A DNA stretch of 42,871 nucleotides from Candidatus Hodarchaeota archaeon (lineage in GTDB: Archaea > Asgardarchaeota > Heimdallarchaeia > Hodarchaeales > Hodarchaeaceae), in assembly GCA_016840285.1 (NCBI GenBank), contig JAEOSR010000014.1:1-42871 (forward strand). The letters run 5' to 3'. The notes below the pieces were generated by a model. The model was given only the letters and a program-made list of their open reading frames with translations. It was not told the DNA's origin and made no database searches. A program made the translations under genes and the position numbers. Shown one piece after another: positions 17,451 through 26,487 of the stretch. How positions within the stretch are numbered: the stretch's first letter is position 1; every line of letters starts with the position of its first letter.

Positions 17451-18284
17451 CTAGGTCAATGGGACTAAATTTCTCTCTTTGCTAGAAAACTGACACAATT
17501 TTGTTAATCCCCACTGTTTTGTTTTCTCAATAATCTCCTCAAATTTAAATCCGATAGCTTGGGGAGAATGGGCATCCGATCCAAGAGTAATTGGAATCTT
17601 TCTCCGAATTAATTCCTTTATAATATCTTCACTGGGATATATCTGCTTTGCTTTTCTTTTTAATCCCGAAGTATTGATTTCTACAGCCATTCCACTACTT
17701 TCAATCCGATCTAAAACATCTAATACTTTCTCCCAGATCACATCAGAATTCTGGGGGTGTAGACCATACTTTTTGGGAAGATCGAGGTGTCCTACAATAT
17801 GGTAAAAGTCACTTTTCACCATTTTCAGAAGATTGTCATAATATTCTAAGAAAAAATTATCTACTCCTAATTCCCTTATCAGAGGTACAGCTTCTAATTC
17901 ATCAACAGGTATCGCATCATGATTTTTCCATGGAATGGCATGGATGGATCCAATTATATAATCAAAATCATTTAGAAAAGGTGTCACCATCTCTCTATAA
18001 CCATTAAATGCTTCTGGAAAAAAATCAACCTCCGAGGAAATTTTCACTTTTATTTGGTCTTTGTACTTGAATTTTAATTGTTTGATTTCGTCGATATAGC
18101 TAGGAAAATCGTTTAATCTCATTGCATAAATATGAAAGTGCTCTGGTAGTAATTCCATTGGAAAATGATCACTAATACCGATTTCCACTAAACCAAGCTG
18201 AATAGCTGACTTAATATAATCTTCAATGGTTCCAGTAGCGTGATTACAAAGATAGTTGTGCGTGTGATAGTCCCACAATTTCAT
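17451..18284 (-). CDS. PHP-domain phosphatase, histidinol-phosphatase (HisJ) type
   Basis: 277 residues with the PHP metal-binding motifs in order: DYHTHNYLCNHA at the N-terminus (His7, His9), EIGISDH near 35-41, SSEVDFF around 84-90, GSIHAIPW, VGHLDLPKKYG and ITLGSDAH near the C-terminus. This set and the length match HisJ-type histidinol-phosphate phosphatases, which use a trinuclear metal centre for the step before histidinol oxidation. No other histidine-biosynthesis gene is in the window, so a different phosphoester substrate is possible. It stands alone between two intergenic gaps. Confidence 0.85.
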   Translation of the reverse strand: MKLWDYHTHNYLCNHATGTIEDYIKSAIQLGLVEIGISDHFPMELLPEHFHIYAMRLNDFPSYIDEIKQLKFKYKDQIKVKISSEVDFFPEAFNGYREMVTPFLNDFDYIIGSIHAIPWKNHDAIPVDELEAVPLIRELGVDNFFLEYYDNLLKMVKSDFYHIVGHLDLPKKYGLHPQNSDVIWEKVLDVLDRIESSGMAVEINTSGLKRKAKQIYPSEDIIKELIRRKIPITLGSDAHSPQAIGFKFEEIIEKTKQWGLTKLCQFSSKERNLVPLT

Positions 18285-18444
18285 GAATGAAAAACATTAG
18301 GACAGAATAAAGCATTTGTCGTTAAGACAATGATAATATACGATAAGACGAAATTTATGACACTGTAATTTCAAATTACTAAGCATGTTCTATTTTTGAA
18401 AAGTTGTAATTTTTTAAATTCCAGAAAACTTGATGTAAACCTGA

Positions 18445-19291
18445 TTACCCTATTTGATCTATCCCTAGTTCTAAAGCTCGTTTAATTGTCCCAACGTCTA
18501 AAGGATCTTTTCCCTCCATTTTATTTTTCGCATGGTACGATTGGATGATTTTAACACCTTTTACATCAATAGATACGCGATTAGTTCCAGCCAGAATTTT
18601 CAAAGGAGATTCTACTCTTCCTGAAGCTGGTCCGTTTGTAACAAAGATTTTTCGGGCATCCATGATAATTAAACTTGGTTTGAATCCTAGGTTCAATTCA
18701 GCAACCTTAGCAGGAACGCGCCAACTCATGTGCATCCTCACTCGTTGTTTTCTTTCCATAAATCCAACGCCAAGTTTTAATGCTCCTGTATAATGAGCAA
18801 TAAAATGGGTTTTTAAAACAAGGTAATAGGATTATTTTCTTGTGTGGGTCAAGAATCCGTTTGGGAAATTTCACAGATTTCAGATATTTCGCTCCCTTAG
18901 ACTTGAGGTCAACACGTGTAAATTCAAAGTCTTGTTCTGTAATTACTGGAATGTCCAACTCATTTAAGACCTCACCCATCTGATTTCCAATTATTTCTTT
19001 TGTTTTAGCCCGAAGTGTTGAAGATTCGACAATTTCAACATTTTGGGTGTGTTTCATGATTAATCGTATTATAATTTCTAAAAATTCTGGATCTGTACTC
19101 GCTGGAAATGGATCTCCTGTGTTAAAGTTTGGCTTCAGAATAATTGAATCGTTCTGTGAAATGAAATTACTAAGGCCACCAAGAGGTTCCAACGCTTTTG
19201 TAATAGATTCTATTAAATGGATGTCAGGAGAATGTACTGCATCAGTAACTACGGTATTTCTGAATTCTTCTGTAATAACCAACTTAATCAA
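18445..19291 (-). pseudogene. DUF362 family protein, split by a one-base frameshift
   Basis: Two overlapping frames (18707-19291 and 18445-18759) together make one DUF362-type protein of about 281 residues. The first frame reads well through IILLPCFK and then turns to nonsense. Dropping one A from the A5 run on the minus strand (18810-18814) restores KTHFIAHYTGALKLGVGFM, the conserved KTH...TGALKN-like core of the family, and joins it to the second frame with SLIIMDA. DUF362 proteins are linked with iron-sulfur and membrane-associated redox functions, but this version has no ferredoxin cluster. It is followed upstream by rpiA on the same strand (46 bp gap). Either a recent pseudogene or a sequencing indel. 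Confidence 0.8.
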
Positions 19292-19337
19292 TCCTAAGTT
19301 TCTACAATTATGCTCCCATTTTCTTGAATTTGAGAAT

Positions 19338-20045
19338 TTACCCCTTTATAACCACCGTACACCCATCTTTTTCTCCAATATACGCTTTGGAAACCATTCC
19401 AATGAATAATCCTGTGCCAACAACTCCAGGAATCATACTAATTTTGTTGTTGAGTTCATTAGGATTGTTGATGATTCCAAAGTCAACATCTAAGATGAAA
19501 TTACCGTTATCAGTAATCACAGGACCAGCTTTAGCTTTTGCCATCCGGAGTTTGGGCTTTCCACCAAGTTTCTTCATTTTATTTATTAATGGTACATGCC
19601 CTAAGGGAACTATCTCAACCGGGATACCTTTTTTCCAGTTTTCTCCCAAGAATTCTGATTTTTTTCGATAATCGGCAATTATGATTAACTCTTTTGAATT
19701 AGAAGCGATGATCTTTTCCTGAACTAAACACCCCCCACCTCCTTTAATTAGATTCAGTTCTTTATCTATTTCGTCAGCACCATCGATAGTAAGATCAATT
19801 AGCGGATGTTGATCTAAAGATACTAAATTCAACCCATTTTCAATAATCAACTGAGAAGACTGAAAAGAGGTGGGAATACACTTTAAATTCAGATTGAGAG
19901 ATCTATCCATTTCTGCAATCTTTTTTACAGCATAGATAACTGTGGATCCACTCCCCACCCCCAGAATCATCTGTTCTCTAATGTTTTTTTCGACTGCTTC
20001 TTCCGCTGCGGCCTTTTTAGATGTTTCATGTAATTCATTGCTCAT
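19338..20045 (-). CDS. rpiA: Ribose-5-phosphate isomerase A
   Basis: 235 residues, the standard length. Signature stretches: ILGVGSGSTVIYAVKKI near the N-terminus (phosphate-binding GxGSGST), PTSFQSSQ, LTIDGADEID with the catalytic-site acids, LIKGGGGCLVQEKIIA, and the C-terminal PGVVGTGLFIGM. It interconverts ribose-5-phosphate and ribulose-5-phosphate, which archaea need to make ribose for nucleotides. It lies directly upstream of the DUF362 gene, perhaps in one transcript, and 83 bp from the GH20 gene, which is on the same strand. Confidence 0.93.
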   Translation of the reverse strand: MSNELHETSKKAAAEEAVEKNIREQMILGVGSGSTVIYAVKKIAEMDRSLNLNLKCIPTSFQSSQLIIENGLNLVSLDQHPLIDLTIDGADEIDKELNLIKGGGGCLVQEKIIASNSKELIIIADYRKKSEFLGENWKKGIPVEIVPLGHVPLINKMKKLGGKPKLRMAKAKAGPVITDNGNFILDVDFGIINNPNELNNKISMIPGVVGTGLFIGMVSKAYIGEKDGCTVVIKG

Positions 20046-20128
20046 TAATAAACCTCAAATTCCTTTAAACGATTTTTTTAGTTTTACTCTTATTAGAATA
20101 AACACCGATAGAAATTAATCCCTAATGA

Positions 20129-21760
20129 TCATTTTGTTATATTTTTTTGAGGATCTCTAAGCATATCAAGGGGATAAAGTAATCGCTTAATAAAATTAGG
20201 ATCAGTTTTTTCTAATCGTGCTGGTCTGATCCCTAATAGATTTAATCTCTTAAGAAACAATTCTAAACGTTTCTTAAATGAAGGATAATTTTTATTATCT
20301 CGTAAAGTCCACCCAGTTTCAGCATGAGCAGAAAGACGTGGAAAAATCTGCCAATCCAAGCGATCAATTGAAGGAACCCACTCTGTCCACATCGGCGCTT
20401 CCAATCCAAGGACATTATTCTGAAATTCTTCTTCTAATTTTTCTGGTATAGGTTCAAAGGAATAAGCTTTCTTCAAAGGCGTCATAGTATACGGATAGTC
20501 TAAATAAGTGTAAAAAAATCGTGAAATTACAAATTGTCTCCCCTTTCGTAAATGGTCAAGGACTTTGTCGTCACCACGAAGCCAATGCTGACCAATCACT
20601 CCAGTTACTAAACTATCATCAAGAATATCATTCCAACAAATTGGTATTTTACCTTTGTCGATTAAATACGAAGCAACTCGATTGATAAAATATGTTTCTA
20701 GATCCTTCTCATTATTAAGCTTCTCTGTTGCTATCCTCTTTTGGCAGTCAGGACATTCTTTCCACCGAGATTTAGGAACCTCATCCCCACCTATGTGGAT
20801 GAACTTAGAAGGAAATAAGTCCATTAGTTCATCTAGTACATCATTCAAAAATCGAAATACTCTCTCTTTTCCAGGACAGAAAACATCTTTTTTTATGCCA
20901 AACGTCGGTTGAACCTTAAAAGGCCCTCCTGTACAACTAAGCTCAGGAAAAGCAGCTAGTGCAGCCATTGAGTGTCCTGGCATGTCTATTTCAGGAATAA
21001 CGTTGATAAAACGGTCATTTGCATAAGAAACAATTTCCTTGATCTCTTCTTGAGTATAATGCCCACTATGTGGAGTGGTATTCATTTTCTTTTTCTTTCT
21101 CAAAAAACTCCTCATCCCTCCTATTTGTGTCCTTTCTCTTTTTGAACCGATTTCAACTAAACGAGGATATTTTTTAATCTCAATCCTCCAGCCTTGATCT
21201 TCTGTAAGGTGCCAACGAAAAACATTCATTTTATGAAGTGCCATTACATCAAGAGTTCTTTTGACAATGTCTTTTCCCTGAAAGTGCCTCCCCTCGTCCA
21301 ACATGAATCCACGCCAAGGAAAACGCGGATAATCTTCAATCTTAACGCATGGAATGTTCCAATCTATATCACTTACAAAGGATCGCTTTTCAATTTCAAC
21401 AGGGAGAAGCTGTCGTAACGTCTGGACTCCATAAAAAAGGCCAACGGAATTGGGAGCTGAAATGTGGATGGAATCTTGAGTTGTAATTAGATGATAACCC
21501 TCTTTACCAAGATCTATTCCTCTGTCGATGTTTAGTATTATCACATTTGTTTGATGTTTATTAGATATTCCTACCTCTATCTGAGTATCAAAACCAGTTG
21601 GAGGAGTAATCAATCCCTTTAGATAATCACTGATGTTATCTAATTCTAAATCAGCTTGGATGATTGTATCGTCCTTAAGAATAAAGTTACCAGAATTCCC
21701 TTTAATTTTGACTGGTTCAGGAATGAGTGAAACTCGAGTTTTGGTCAAAATTGACACCAA
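20129..21760 (-). CDS. GH20 family beta-N-acetylhexosaminidase
   Basis: 543 residues. Residues about 10-135 form the GH20b helper domain ending in VGLFYGVQTLRQLL, and 145 onward is the catalytic TIM barrel: RGFMLDEGRHF, FRWHLTEDQGWRIEIKKYP, VIPEIDMPGHS and the catalytic pair Asp326-Glu327 in HIGGDEVPKSRW. A Trp-rich end (WTEWVPSID) lines the active site. The enzyme removes terminal GlcNAc or GalNAc by substrate-assisted catalysis. There is no signal peptide or anchor, so it probably acts in the cytoplasm on imported or recycled amino-sugar oligomers. An HTH regulator gene lies 8 bp upstream on the same strand and likely controls it. Confidence 0.93.
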   Translation of the reverse strand: MVSILTKTRVSLIPEPVKIKGNSGNFILKDDTIIQADLELDNISDYLKGLITPPTGFDTQIEVGISNKHQTNVIILNIDRGIDLGKEGYHLITTQDSIHISAPNSVGLFYGVQTLRQLLPVEIEKRSFVSDIDWNIPCVKIEDYPRFPWRGFMLDEGRHFQGKDIVKRTLDVMALHKMNVFRWHLTEDQGWRIEIKKYPRLVEIGSKRERTQIGGMRSFLRKKKKMNTTPHSGHYTQEEIKEIVSYANDRFINVIPEIDMPGHSMAALAAFPELSCTGGPFKVQPTFGIKKDVFCPGKERVFRFLNDVLDELMDLFPSKFIHIGGDEVPKSRWKECPDCQKRIATEKLNNEKDLETYFINRVASYLIDKGKIPICWNDILDDSLVTGVIGQHWLRGDDKVLDHLRKGRQFVISRFFYTYLDYPYTMTPLKKAYSFEPIPEKLEEEFQNNVLGLEAPMWTEWVPSIDRLDWQIFPRLSAHAETGWTLRDNKNYPSFKKRLELFLKRLNLLGIRPARLEKTDPNFIKRLLYPLDMLRDPQKNITK

Positions 21761-21768
21761 TTATCTTC

Positions 21769-22425
21769 CTATTTGTTTAGTTCAAAACAGTTAACGAGTT
21801 CTTTCTGCCAATCGGTCTTATCAATTAAGAGAGAAAGTAAACTTATCGTTTCGATTAAACTTTTAGAACACTCGAAATCCAAATCCTCTAATAAATCAGT
21901 AATTTCTTCCTCTGCATTCTGGATAATAGCTCTTGGGGAAGAGGAAAGTTGTGTTTTGAATTTTATAAGGAATTTTTCCAAACAATCCACAGAATTTAAC
22001 TTTGCATTCATATGTTTTCCAAATAAAATTCCAATAGCTTCAATCATTTTTTTTTCTTCAGGGCAGGCTTCCTCTTCCTCCTCAGGTTTAACTATATAGA
22101 ATACTTTAGCTGACCTCATGTAGAGAGTTTGAGTCTTAACTTTCTTCTCAGACGGAAAAACTCTTTTACCAGCCTGTATAACTAGTCCAGCTTCTTCAAG
22201 TCTTTTGAGATAACGATAAATGGTTTTATCAGACTTTTCTTCGCCAATAATCTTAAACGCTTCTTCTAGTTCTGTGACAGTCATAGGACCTTTATGAGTT
22301 CGTAAAAATTCAATGACAGGAGAAAGGTTTTTGTCTTTAAATAGTTGAATTATTTCATCATCAGTTATTTCTTTTAATAGGGGTTGAGAGTATGTTATTG
22401 CGTCTTTATATTGATTGACAACCAT
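21769..22425 (-). CDS. Winged-helix transcriptional regulator, upstream partner of GH20
   Basis: 218 residues. Residues about 25-105 form a winged helix: a first helix around VIEFLRTHKGPMTVTELEEAF, a recognition helix at DKTIYRYLKRLEEAGLV and a wing with GKRVFPSEKK. The remaining acidic, helical half has no recognisable ligand domain and may dimerise. It is in one transcription unit with the GH20 gene (8 bp gap) and divergent from the double-GNAT gene; the shared 180-bp region contains three copies of an ATGAGAA box, which are its most likely operator. Confidence 0.75.
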   Translation of the reverse strand: MVVNQYKDAITYSQPLLKEITDDEIIQLFKDKNLSPVIEFLRTHKGPMTVTELEEAFKIIGEEKSDKTIYRYLKRLEEAGLVIQAGKRVFPSEKKVKTQTLYMRSAKVFYIVKPEEEEEACPEEKKMIEAIGILFGKHMNAKLNSVDCLEKFLIKFKTQLSSSPRAIIQNAEEEITDLLEDLDFECSKSLIETISLLSLLIDKTDWQKELVNCFELNK

Positions 22426-22530
22426 TTTTACCCACTAAATCCCTGATATTTTCGCCTGGGAGTTAATTGTTTCTATCAAAGGTGTAATGAATTTTGCCTA
22501 GACAATAACTTATTAATAGTTCTTAATCAT

Positions 22531-22559
22531 ATGAGAACATATTCTCGCATAAATGAGAA
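22531..22559. promoter_or_regulatory. Putative operator: three ATGAGAA boxes between divergent genes
   Basis: ATGAGAA at 22531-22537, its inverted partner TTCTCGCAT at 22542-22550 and a third ATGAGAA at 22553-22559. The first two form an inverted repeat with a 4-nt spacer. It lies between the HTH gene (minus) and the GNAT gene (plus), just upstream of the TATA-like ATATATTAT near 22569-22577. Confidence 0.5.
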
Positions 22560-22589
22560 ATATTAAAAATATATTATATTAATTCTAAT

Positions 22590-22597
22590 GGAGTGAT
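22590..22597 (+). promoter_or_regulatory. Shine-Dalgarno of the double-GNAT gene
   Basis: GGAGTGAT, one mismatch from the full anti-SD match, 5 nt before the ATG at 22603. It fixes that start and shows the normal spacing used in this genome. Confidence 0.6.
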
Positions 22598-22602
22598 CAG
22601 TA

Positions 22603-23535
22603 ATGAAAGTAGTTTACCGTAATTGGGAACCAAAGAAAGAGCTTGAAGAGCTTCAAGCCAAAATTTATAATGAAAATAATCCTAGTTCTCAACCCGTGAC
22701 AGCTCAACAGATCATTGAGCGTTATCAACGTGAAAAAATTGATCCCAAAACAGTTAGATATGCTCTTGATGAAAGTGGCAGTCCACTGGCCTATATCCAA
22801 GCACGAGATTATGAATCTGCTGAGGAAATCCATATTGGTTATCCATGGGCGCTTCCAAACTGCCCGAAAGAAGTACAGGATAAATTATTTAATGAAATGC
22901 TGGATTATATTAAGCAAAGGAAAATTGCTGAAAAATATGCGATTCGAGCAAACGCTTCCGTTGATGACACGAAAGTGATGGAATTCTTCAAAGGAAAAGG
23001 TTTAGTTGAAAAAACCAAAGGATATCGTTATGAAATCGATGTAAATGAAGTAAACAAATCAGAATACACCGAAAGAGATTTTTCAACTCGATTAGCTACT
23101 TACGATGACGTTGGTTTACTTGTTGATCTAATCAAGGCAGATGGACGATATCTTGGTCAGTTTGGCTCCGATAAAGACATCACTGACTATTTTAAAGACC
23201 GAGTATTGAAAGATGCAGAGGAGAAGGGTAACAAAGCAGTTATGGTTTTTAAAGACGATACTCTTGTTATGGCCTCTGCTCCACTCGTTTTTAAAGCCCC
23301 AGGAGAGGATGAAGAACGACTTATCCTACGTTTTCATGCTTTTCGTCCTGAAAATGAACAAGCATACAAGCCTTTGATCATTAACATCGCAAAAGTATGC
23401 GTCACAAACAAGTACGGAACTGATAAACCACTTAGTGTCTTTATTGGTGAAAGGGACACTGAATTCTCTACAGTCTTAGAAAAATATAACCCCAACAAAG
23501 TGTTAACAGGAATTGGATTCGGATTAGACGAGTAA
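22603..23535 (+). CDS. Tandem GNAT-fold acetyltransferase-like protein
   Basis: 310 residues with two GNAT-like halves. The first (about 1-150) shows VRYALDESGSPLAYIQARDY followed by an ANASVDDTKVMEFFKGKGLVEKTKGYRYEID segment, shown here as separate beta strands around the typical FFxxxGF-like position. The second (about 155-305) starts with STRLATYDDVGLLVDLIKADG and ends in a beta-rich tail. The acetyl-CoA pyrophosphate loop (Q/RxxGxG/A) is not obvious in either half, so catalytic activity is uncertain. The substrate is unknown. A good SD and a TATA-like element precede it. Confidence 0.65.
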   Translation: MKVVYRNWEPKKELEELQAKIYNENNPSSQPVTAQQIIERYQREKIDPKTVRYALDESGSPLAYIQARDYESAEEIHIGYPWALPNCPKEVQDKLFNEMLDYIKQRKIAEKYAIRANASVDDTKVMEFFKGKGLVEKTKGYRYEIDVNEVNKSEYTERDFSTRLATYDDVGLLVDLIKADGRYLGQFGSDKDITDYFKDRVLKDAEEKGNKAVMVFKDDTLVMASAPLVFKAPGEDEERLILRFHAFRPENEQAYKPLIINIAKVCVTNKYGTDKPLSVFIGERDTEFSTVLEKYNPNKVLTGIGFGLDE

Positions 23536-23559
23536 AATCCTTTTTTCCTTTTTTTTTCT

Positions 23560-25251
23560 TCATTTAACCTCTATTTTTAAAGGTTCTATTAATATTAATG
23601 AATCCGTAAACGTTTTAGTTTCATAATGTGCATTAGTGAAAAATTCTCTAGAATCTACGGAATTGGGGGTGCTTAAATATTGATTAGGTGTGTTTTCAGA
23701 TCCTTTCGTGAGAGATAATTCGTTAACATTAAAAGAATAGAGATCTGAAATTGTTCTATTGTTGGTATTATCTTTCACGTCAATGTAGAATTGCCCTATC
23801 TCAGTGGCTTCTAAACATTCGATACTTCCAGAATAGTTCTGACCCAAGGGAGTCATTGATTGATTATGCCAATTAAGACTATCAAAACTATAGAATAACT
23901 TCACATCAAGTGAGGTTCCCTCTATTGTAGCCTCAATATCAATACTACTCCCAACATCGCAATCTAAGGAAGAAAAAGTAATCTCTGTAACATTCGGTTT
24001 ATTTGGGAAATCTAAATCATAGGGAGTATCTAACGAAAACTCGTCCATTATCGTCTCATTATCCTTAATCACTTTAACTCTAATGTCTTTCCAGTTGATT
24101 TCAAGTTCTGTATGGTGGTAAAAACCACCCAATCTTTCATCACCAACATATAATGGAGCACCGCCACCTGCAGTAACAACCTGAGTCAGATTATGACTAC
24201 CAATCTGATCATAGTGATACATATGGTCATGAGAACATATTATCGCGGTAACAGAGTAATTCTCACAGAGCTGTTGAAATTTGGCTCCAGATTCTTCATA
24301 GAAAAGTAGTCCTCGTTGAGTACCAACTGAAGGACCCCAATATGGAGGGACATCTGGAGAAGTTAGAGGTTTATGCATTAATATAAAGGTGTGAATAGAT
24401 TGCCGTGGAGACGAAATGTCTTCCACTAACCATTCCCACTGATCCCCTTCTATTTCAACTTTCTGTAGTTCAGTATCTAATACTATGAAATGAATTGGCC
24501 CATAATCAAATGAAAAATAACGTTCTAATTTATCTGGACTTTTTGGTTGTACAACAACATCTGTAAAAGAACTTTCATTTGTGTTTTTAGGAGCATCATG
24601 GTTACCTATTGCATATATCCAAGGGATTTCATGAGTATAATTCTCAATTACATTAAAAAAAGCATCCCATTGCGATTGTAAGAACTGAAGATCTGTTTCT
24701 AGATATGTCTCATCATTTGGGATTAAATCGCCCAGTGCAAAAATTAGATCTGGTTGTGAATCATTCATGTTCTTTACAATATCTGTGAAAACATCGGGCT
24801 GTTCTGTTGTCATCATTTGTCCACGATTATCCCCATACATAGCAAGTTTCACAGGTGCACTAAATCCTGGTGCTGTCTTGAACGTATAGATCTTACTTGT
24901 AAAATTAGCAGTTTGGACTTGATAGTAATATGATTTATTAAAAATTAAATCTTCCAGTTTTATCTCATGTTTAATTACGTCAGTACCATTAAAAACAGAA
25001 TTATCCATTAACTGATCCGTTCCGTAGCGTACAGTACTATTACCTGCTTCATTAGTCCACCAAGACACGTAGATGGAATTTTGGGTAACCATTGAAAGAA
25101 ATGGACCACGTGTGATTTTTGTAGGTATGATTTCCTCTACAGGTTCTTCTACAGACAGGAGATTTGAGATGATAACAAGAAGAAAAACTCCTGAAATTAA
25201 TGCACCAATAATTATGGGGATAATGATTAATTTACGATCCAATTTTAACAC
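23560..25251 (-). CDS. Membrane-anchored purple acid phosphatase-like metallophosphoesterase
   Basis: 563 residues. A signal-anchor helix spans about 8-31, so the rest faces outside. Residues 43-130 form the fibronectin-like N-terminal domain of purple acid phosphatases (TRGPFLSMVTQNSIYVSWWT). The catalytic domain follows with MYGDNRG (Asp141), ALGDL (174-175), GNHD (216-219), MHKP (His293) and SHDHMYHY (341-347). A C-terminal Ig-like domain with many N-glycosylation sequons (NxS/T) ends the protein. It should hydrolyse phosphoesters at the cell surface, for phosphate supply or glycan/lipid turnover. It is convergent with the GNAT gene, with 24 bp between the stops. Confidence 0.88.
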   Translation of the reverse strand: MLKLDRKLIIIPIIIGALISGVFLLVIISNLLSVEEPVEEIIPTKITRGPFLSMVTQNSIYVSWWTNEAGNSTVRYGTDQLMDNSVFNGTDVIKHEIKLEDLIFNKSYYYQVQTANFTSKIYTFKTAPGFSAPVKLAMYGDNRGQMMTTEQPDVFTDIVKNMNDSQPDLIFALGDLIPNDETYLETDLQFLQSQWDAFFNVIENYTHEIPWIYAIGNHDAPKNTNESSFTDVVVQPKSPDKLERYFSFDYGPIHFIVLDTELQKVEIEGDQWEWLVEDISSPRQSIHTFILMHKPLTSPDVPPYWGPSVGTQRGLLFYEESGAKFQQLCENYSVTAIICSHDHMYHYDQIGSHNLTQVVTAGGGAPLYVGDERLGGFYHHTELEINWKDIRVKVIKDNETIMDEFSLDTPYDLDFPNKPNVTEITFSSLDCDVGSSIDIEATIEGTSLDVKLFYSFDSLNWHNQSMTPLGQNYSGSIECLEATEIGQFYIDVKDNTNNRTISDLYSFNVNELSLTKGSENTPNQYLSTPNSVDSREFFTNAHYETKTFTDSLILIEPLKIEVK

Positions 25252-25353
25252 TCTATTTTAATTTATTCATTAAATTATCAATAGTCATTCATTATCAGAC
25301 TTGATTATAAGTTTATTGACCTGTTTTTCTGAAAGAAGACATTCCATCAAAAT

Positions 25354-26487
25354 CTAATACTGAGCATACTCCGAGGTTATACTCAGCCAGAATGGGATAG
25401 AAAACGCTATTAGATAGAAAAACGTGTTTGCTGCAAAGATCAGCAGCATATCAGAGGGCAAGAATGTTTCGATAAGACTTGGTACTATTATTTGAATACT
25501 TACTAACACTACGGAAATTATCAAGTAACCAATCAATCCGCGAGTAATTTTTGGTGCTGAGGGCGTCCTAATGACGTTTACCCATTTTAAAGCAGATTTT
25601 CTCTTGTATAAATTCCAACTGACATAAATTACCAGGATTAAACCACTTGTTAAGACCATTATACTAAGAAGAAAGTGCATTGTTAATAGGAGTTCATCTT
25701 GGAAGAAAGTACCTAACTCCCCACTCAACCGATAGGCATAATAGACTATTGCATAAAAGATCGAGAAAAGGATATTTCTTGTAAGTATATAGATCAATCC
25801 TGTAGCTAATCCAAATAAGAAAGTTGAAATGAACCAATAGAATGTCCCAAGATAATTAGTGCTCTGAATATATTCGGGCAAAAATAATAAGCAAAATCCT
25901 AAACTCGAGAGGATTACTGCGAAAAAGGGGGATAGACCACGATCCTCTAATAAAGGAATGATTGTTCTGCGATATAGTAGTTCAATATAGATAGGAAGTA
26001 TAATAAACTGATAAGATAAAAATAATATCCGTACCATGGGATCTGACAAAAGATTGTAAGAATACATGAACCAAGGATGAACTAAATAAATGGTGGTGCC
26101 TAAGGATTCGAATACAAATGTTATTATGATCCTCAAAAAGATTACAACAAGGAATACTCCAATAACTATGACTAGACTTTTTGAATTTACATCTTCATAT
26201 TTCGCATCTTGGACTTTTAAACGGGGAATGAAGATGAAATAAACAACAAAACAGATTGCAATCCCTATAATATTGGCGATTATCGCACTCATTATATTTT
26301 GATTGACGTTTACATTAGATTCGTATAAAATCCACTGGATAAAGGATAATGGCCAGCTGAATAAATTGAGAAGAAATATTCCTGCTGCAATAAGAACTGC
26401 TGGAGTGAAGAAATTCAAGTAACTGTCTTCAATCTCACTAATACTGAATTTTCTCATGTAGATCTCCAGCTTTTTATTTTCATTCAT
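25354..26487 (-). CDS. CPBP-family-like multi-pass membrane protein with degenerate protease motifs
   Basis: 377 residues with eight or more membrane helices. The region around IELLYRRTIIPLLEDRG (about 168-184) matches motif 1 of CPBP/Abi intramembrane proteases (EExxxR), but the second Glu is replaced: only Glu169 and Arg173 are kept. The His of motif 2 (FxxxH) is missing in FCLLFLPEYI, and motif 3 (HxxxN) reads FSIFYAIVYY. It therefore keeps the fold but probably not the catalysis. It overlaps the upstream ArsR-type gene by 8 bp, so the two are co-translated; a membrane partner for the regulator is plausible. Confidence 0.65.
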   Translation of the reverse strand: MNENKKLEIYMRKFSISEIEDSYLNFFTPAVLIAAGIFLLNLFSWPLSFIQWILYESNVNVNQNIMSAIIANIIGIAICFVVYFIFIPRLKVQDAKYEDVNSKSLVIVIGVFLVVIFLRIIITFVFESLGTTIYLVHPWFMYSYNLLSDPMVRILFLSYQFIILPIYIELLYRRTIIPLLEDRGLSPFFAVILSSLGFCLLFLPEYIQSTNYLGTFYWFISTFLFGLATGLIYILTRNILFSIFYAIVYYAYRLSGELGTFFQDELLLTMHFLLSIMVLTSGLILVIYVSWNLYKRKSALKWVNVIRTPSAPKITRGLIGYLIISVVLVSIQIIVPSLIETFLPSDMLLIFAANTFFYLIAFSIPFWLSITSEYAQY

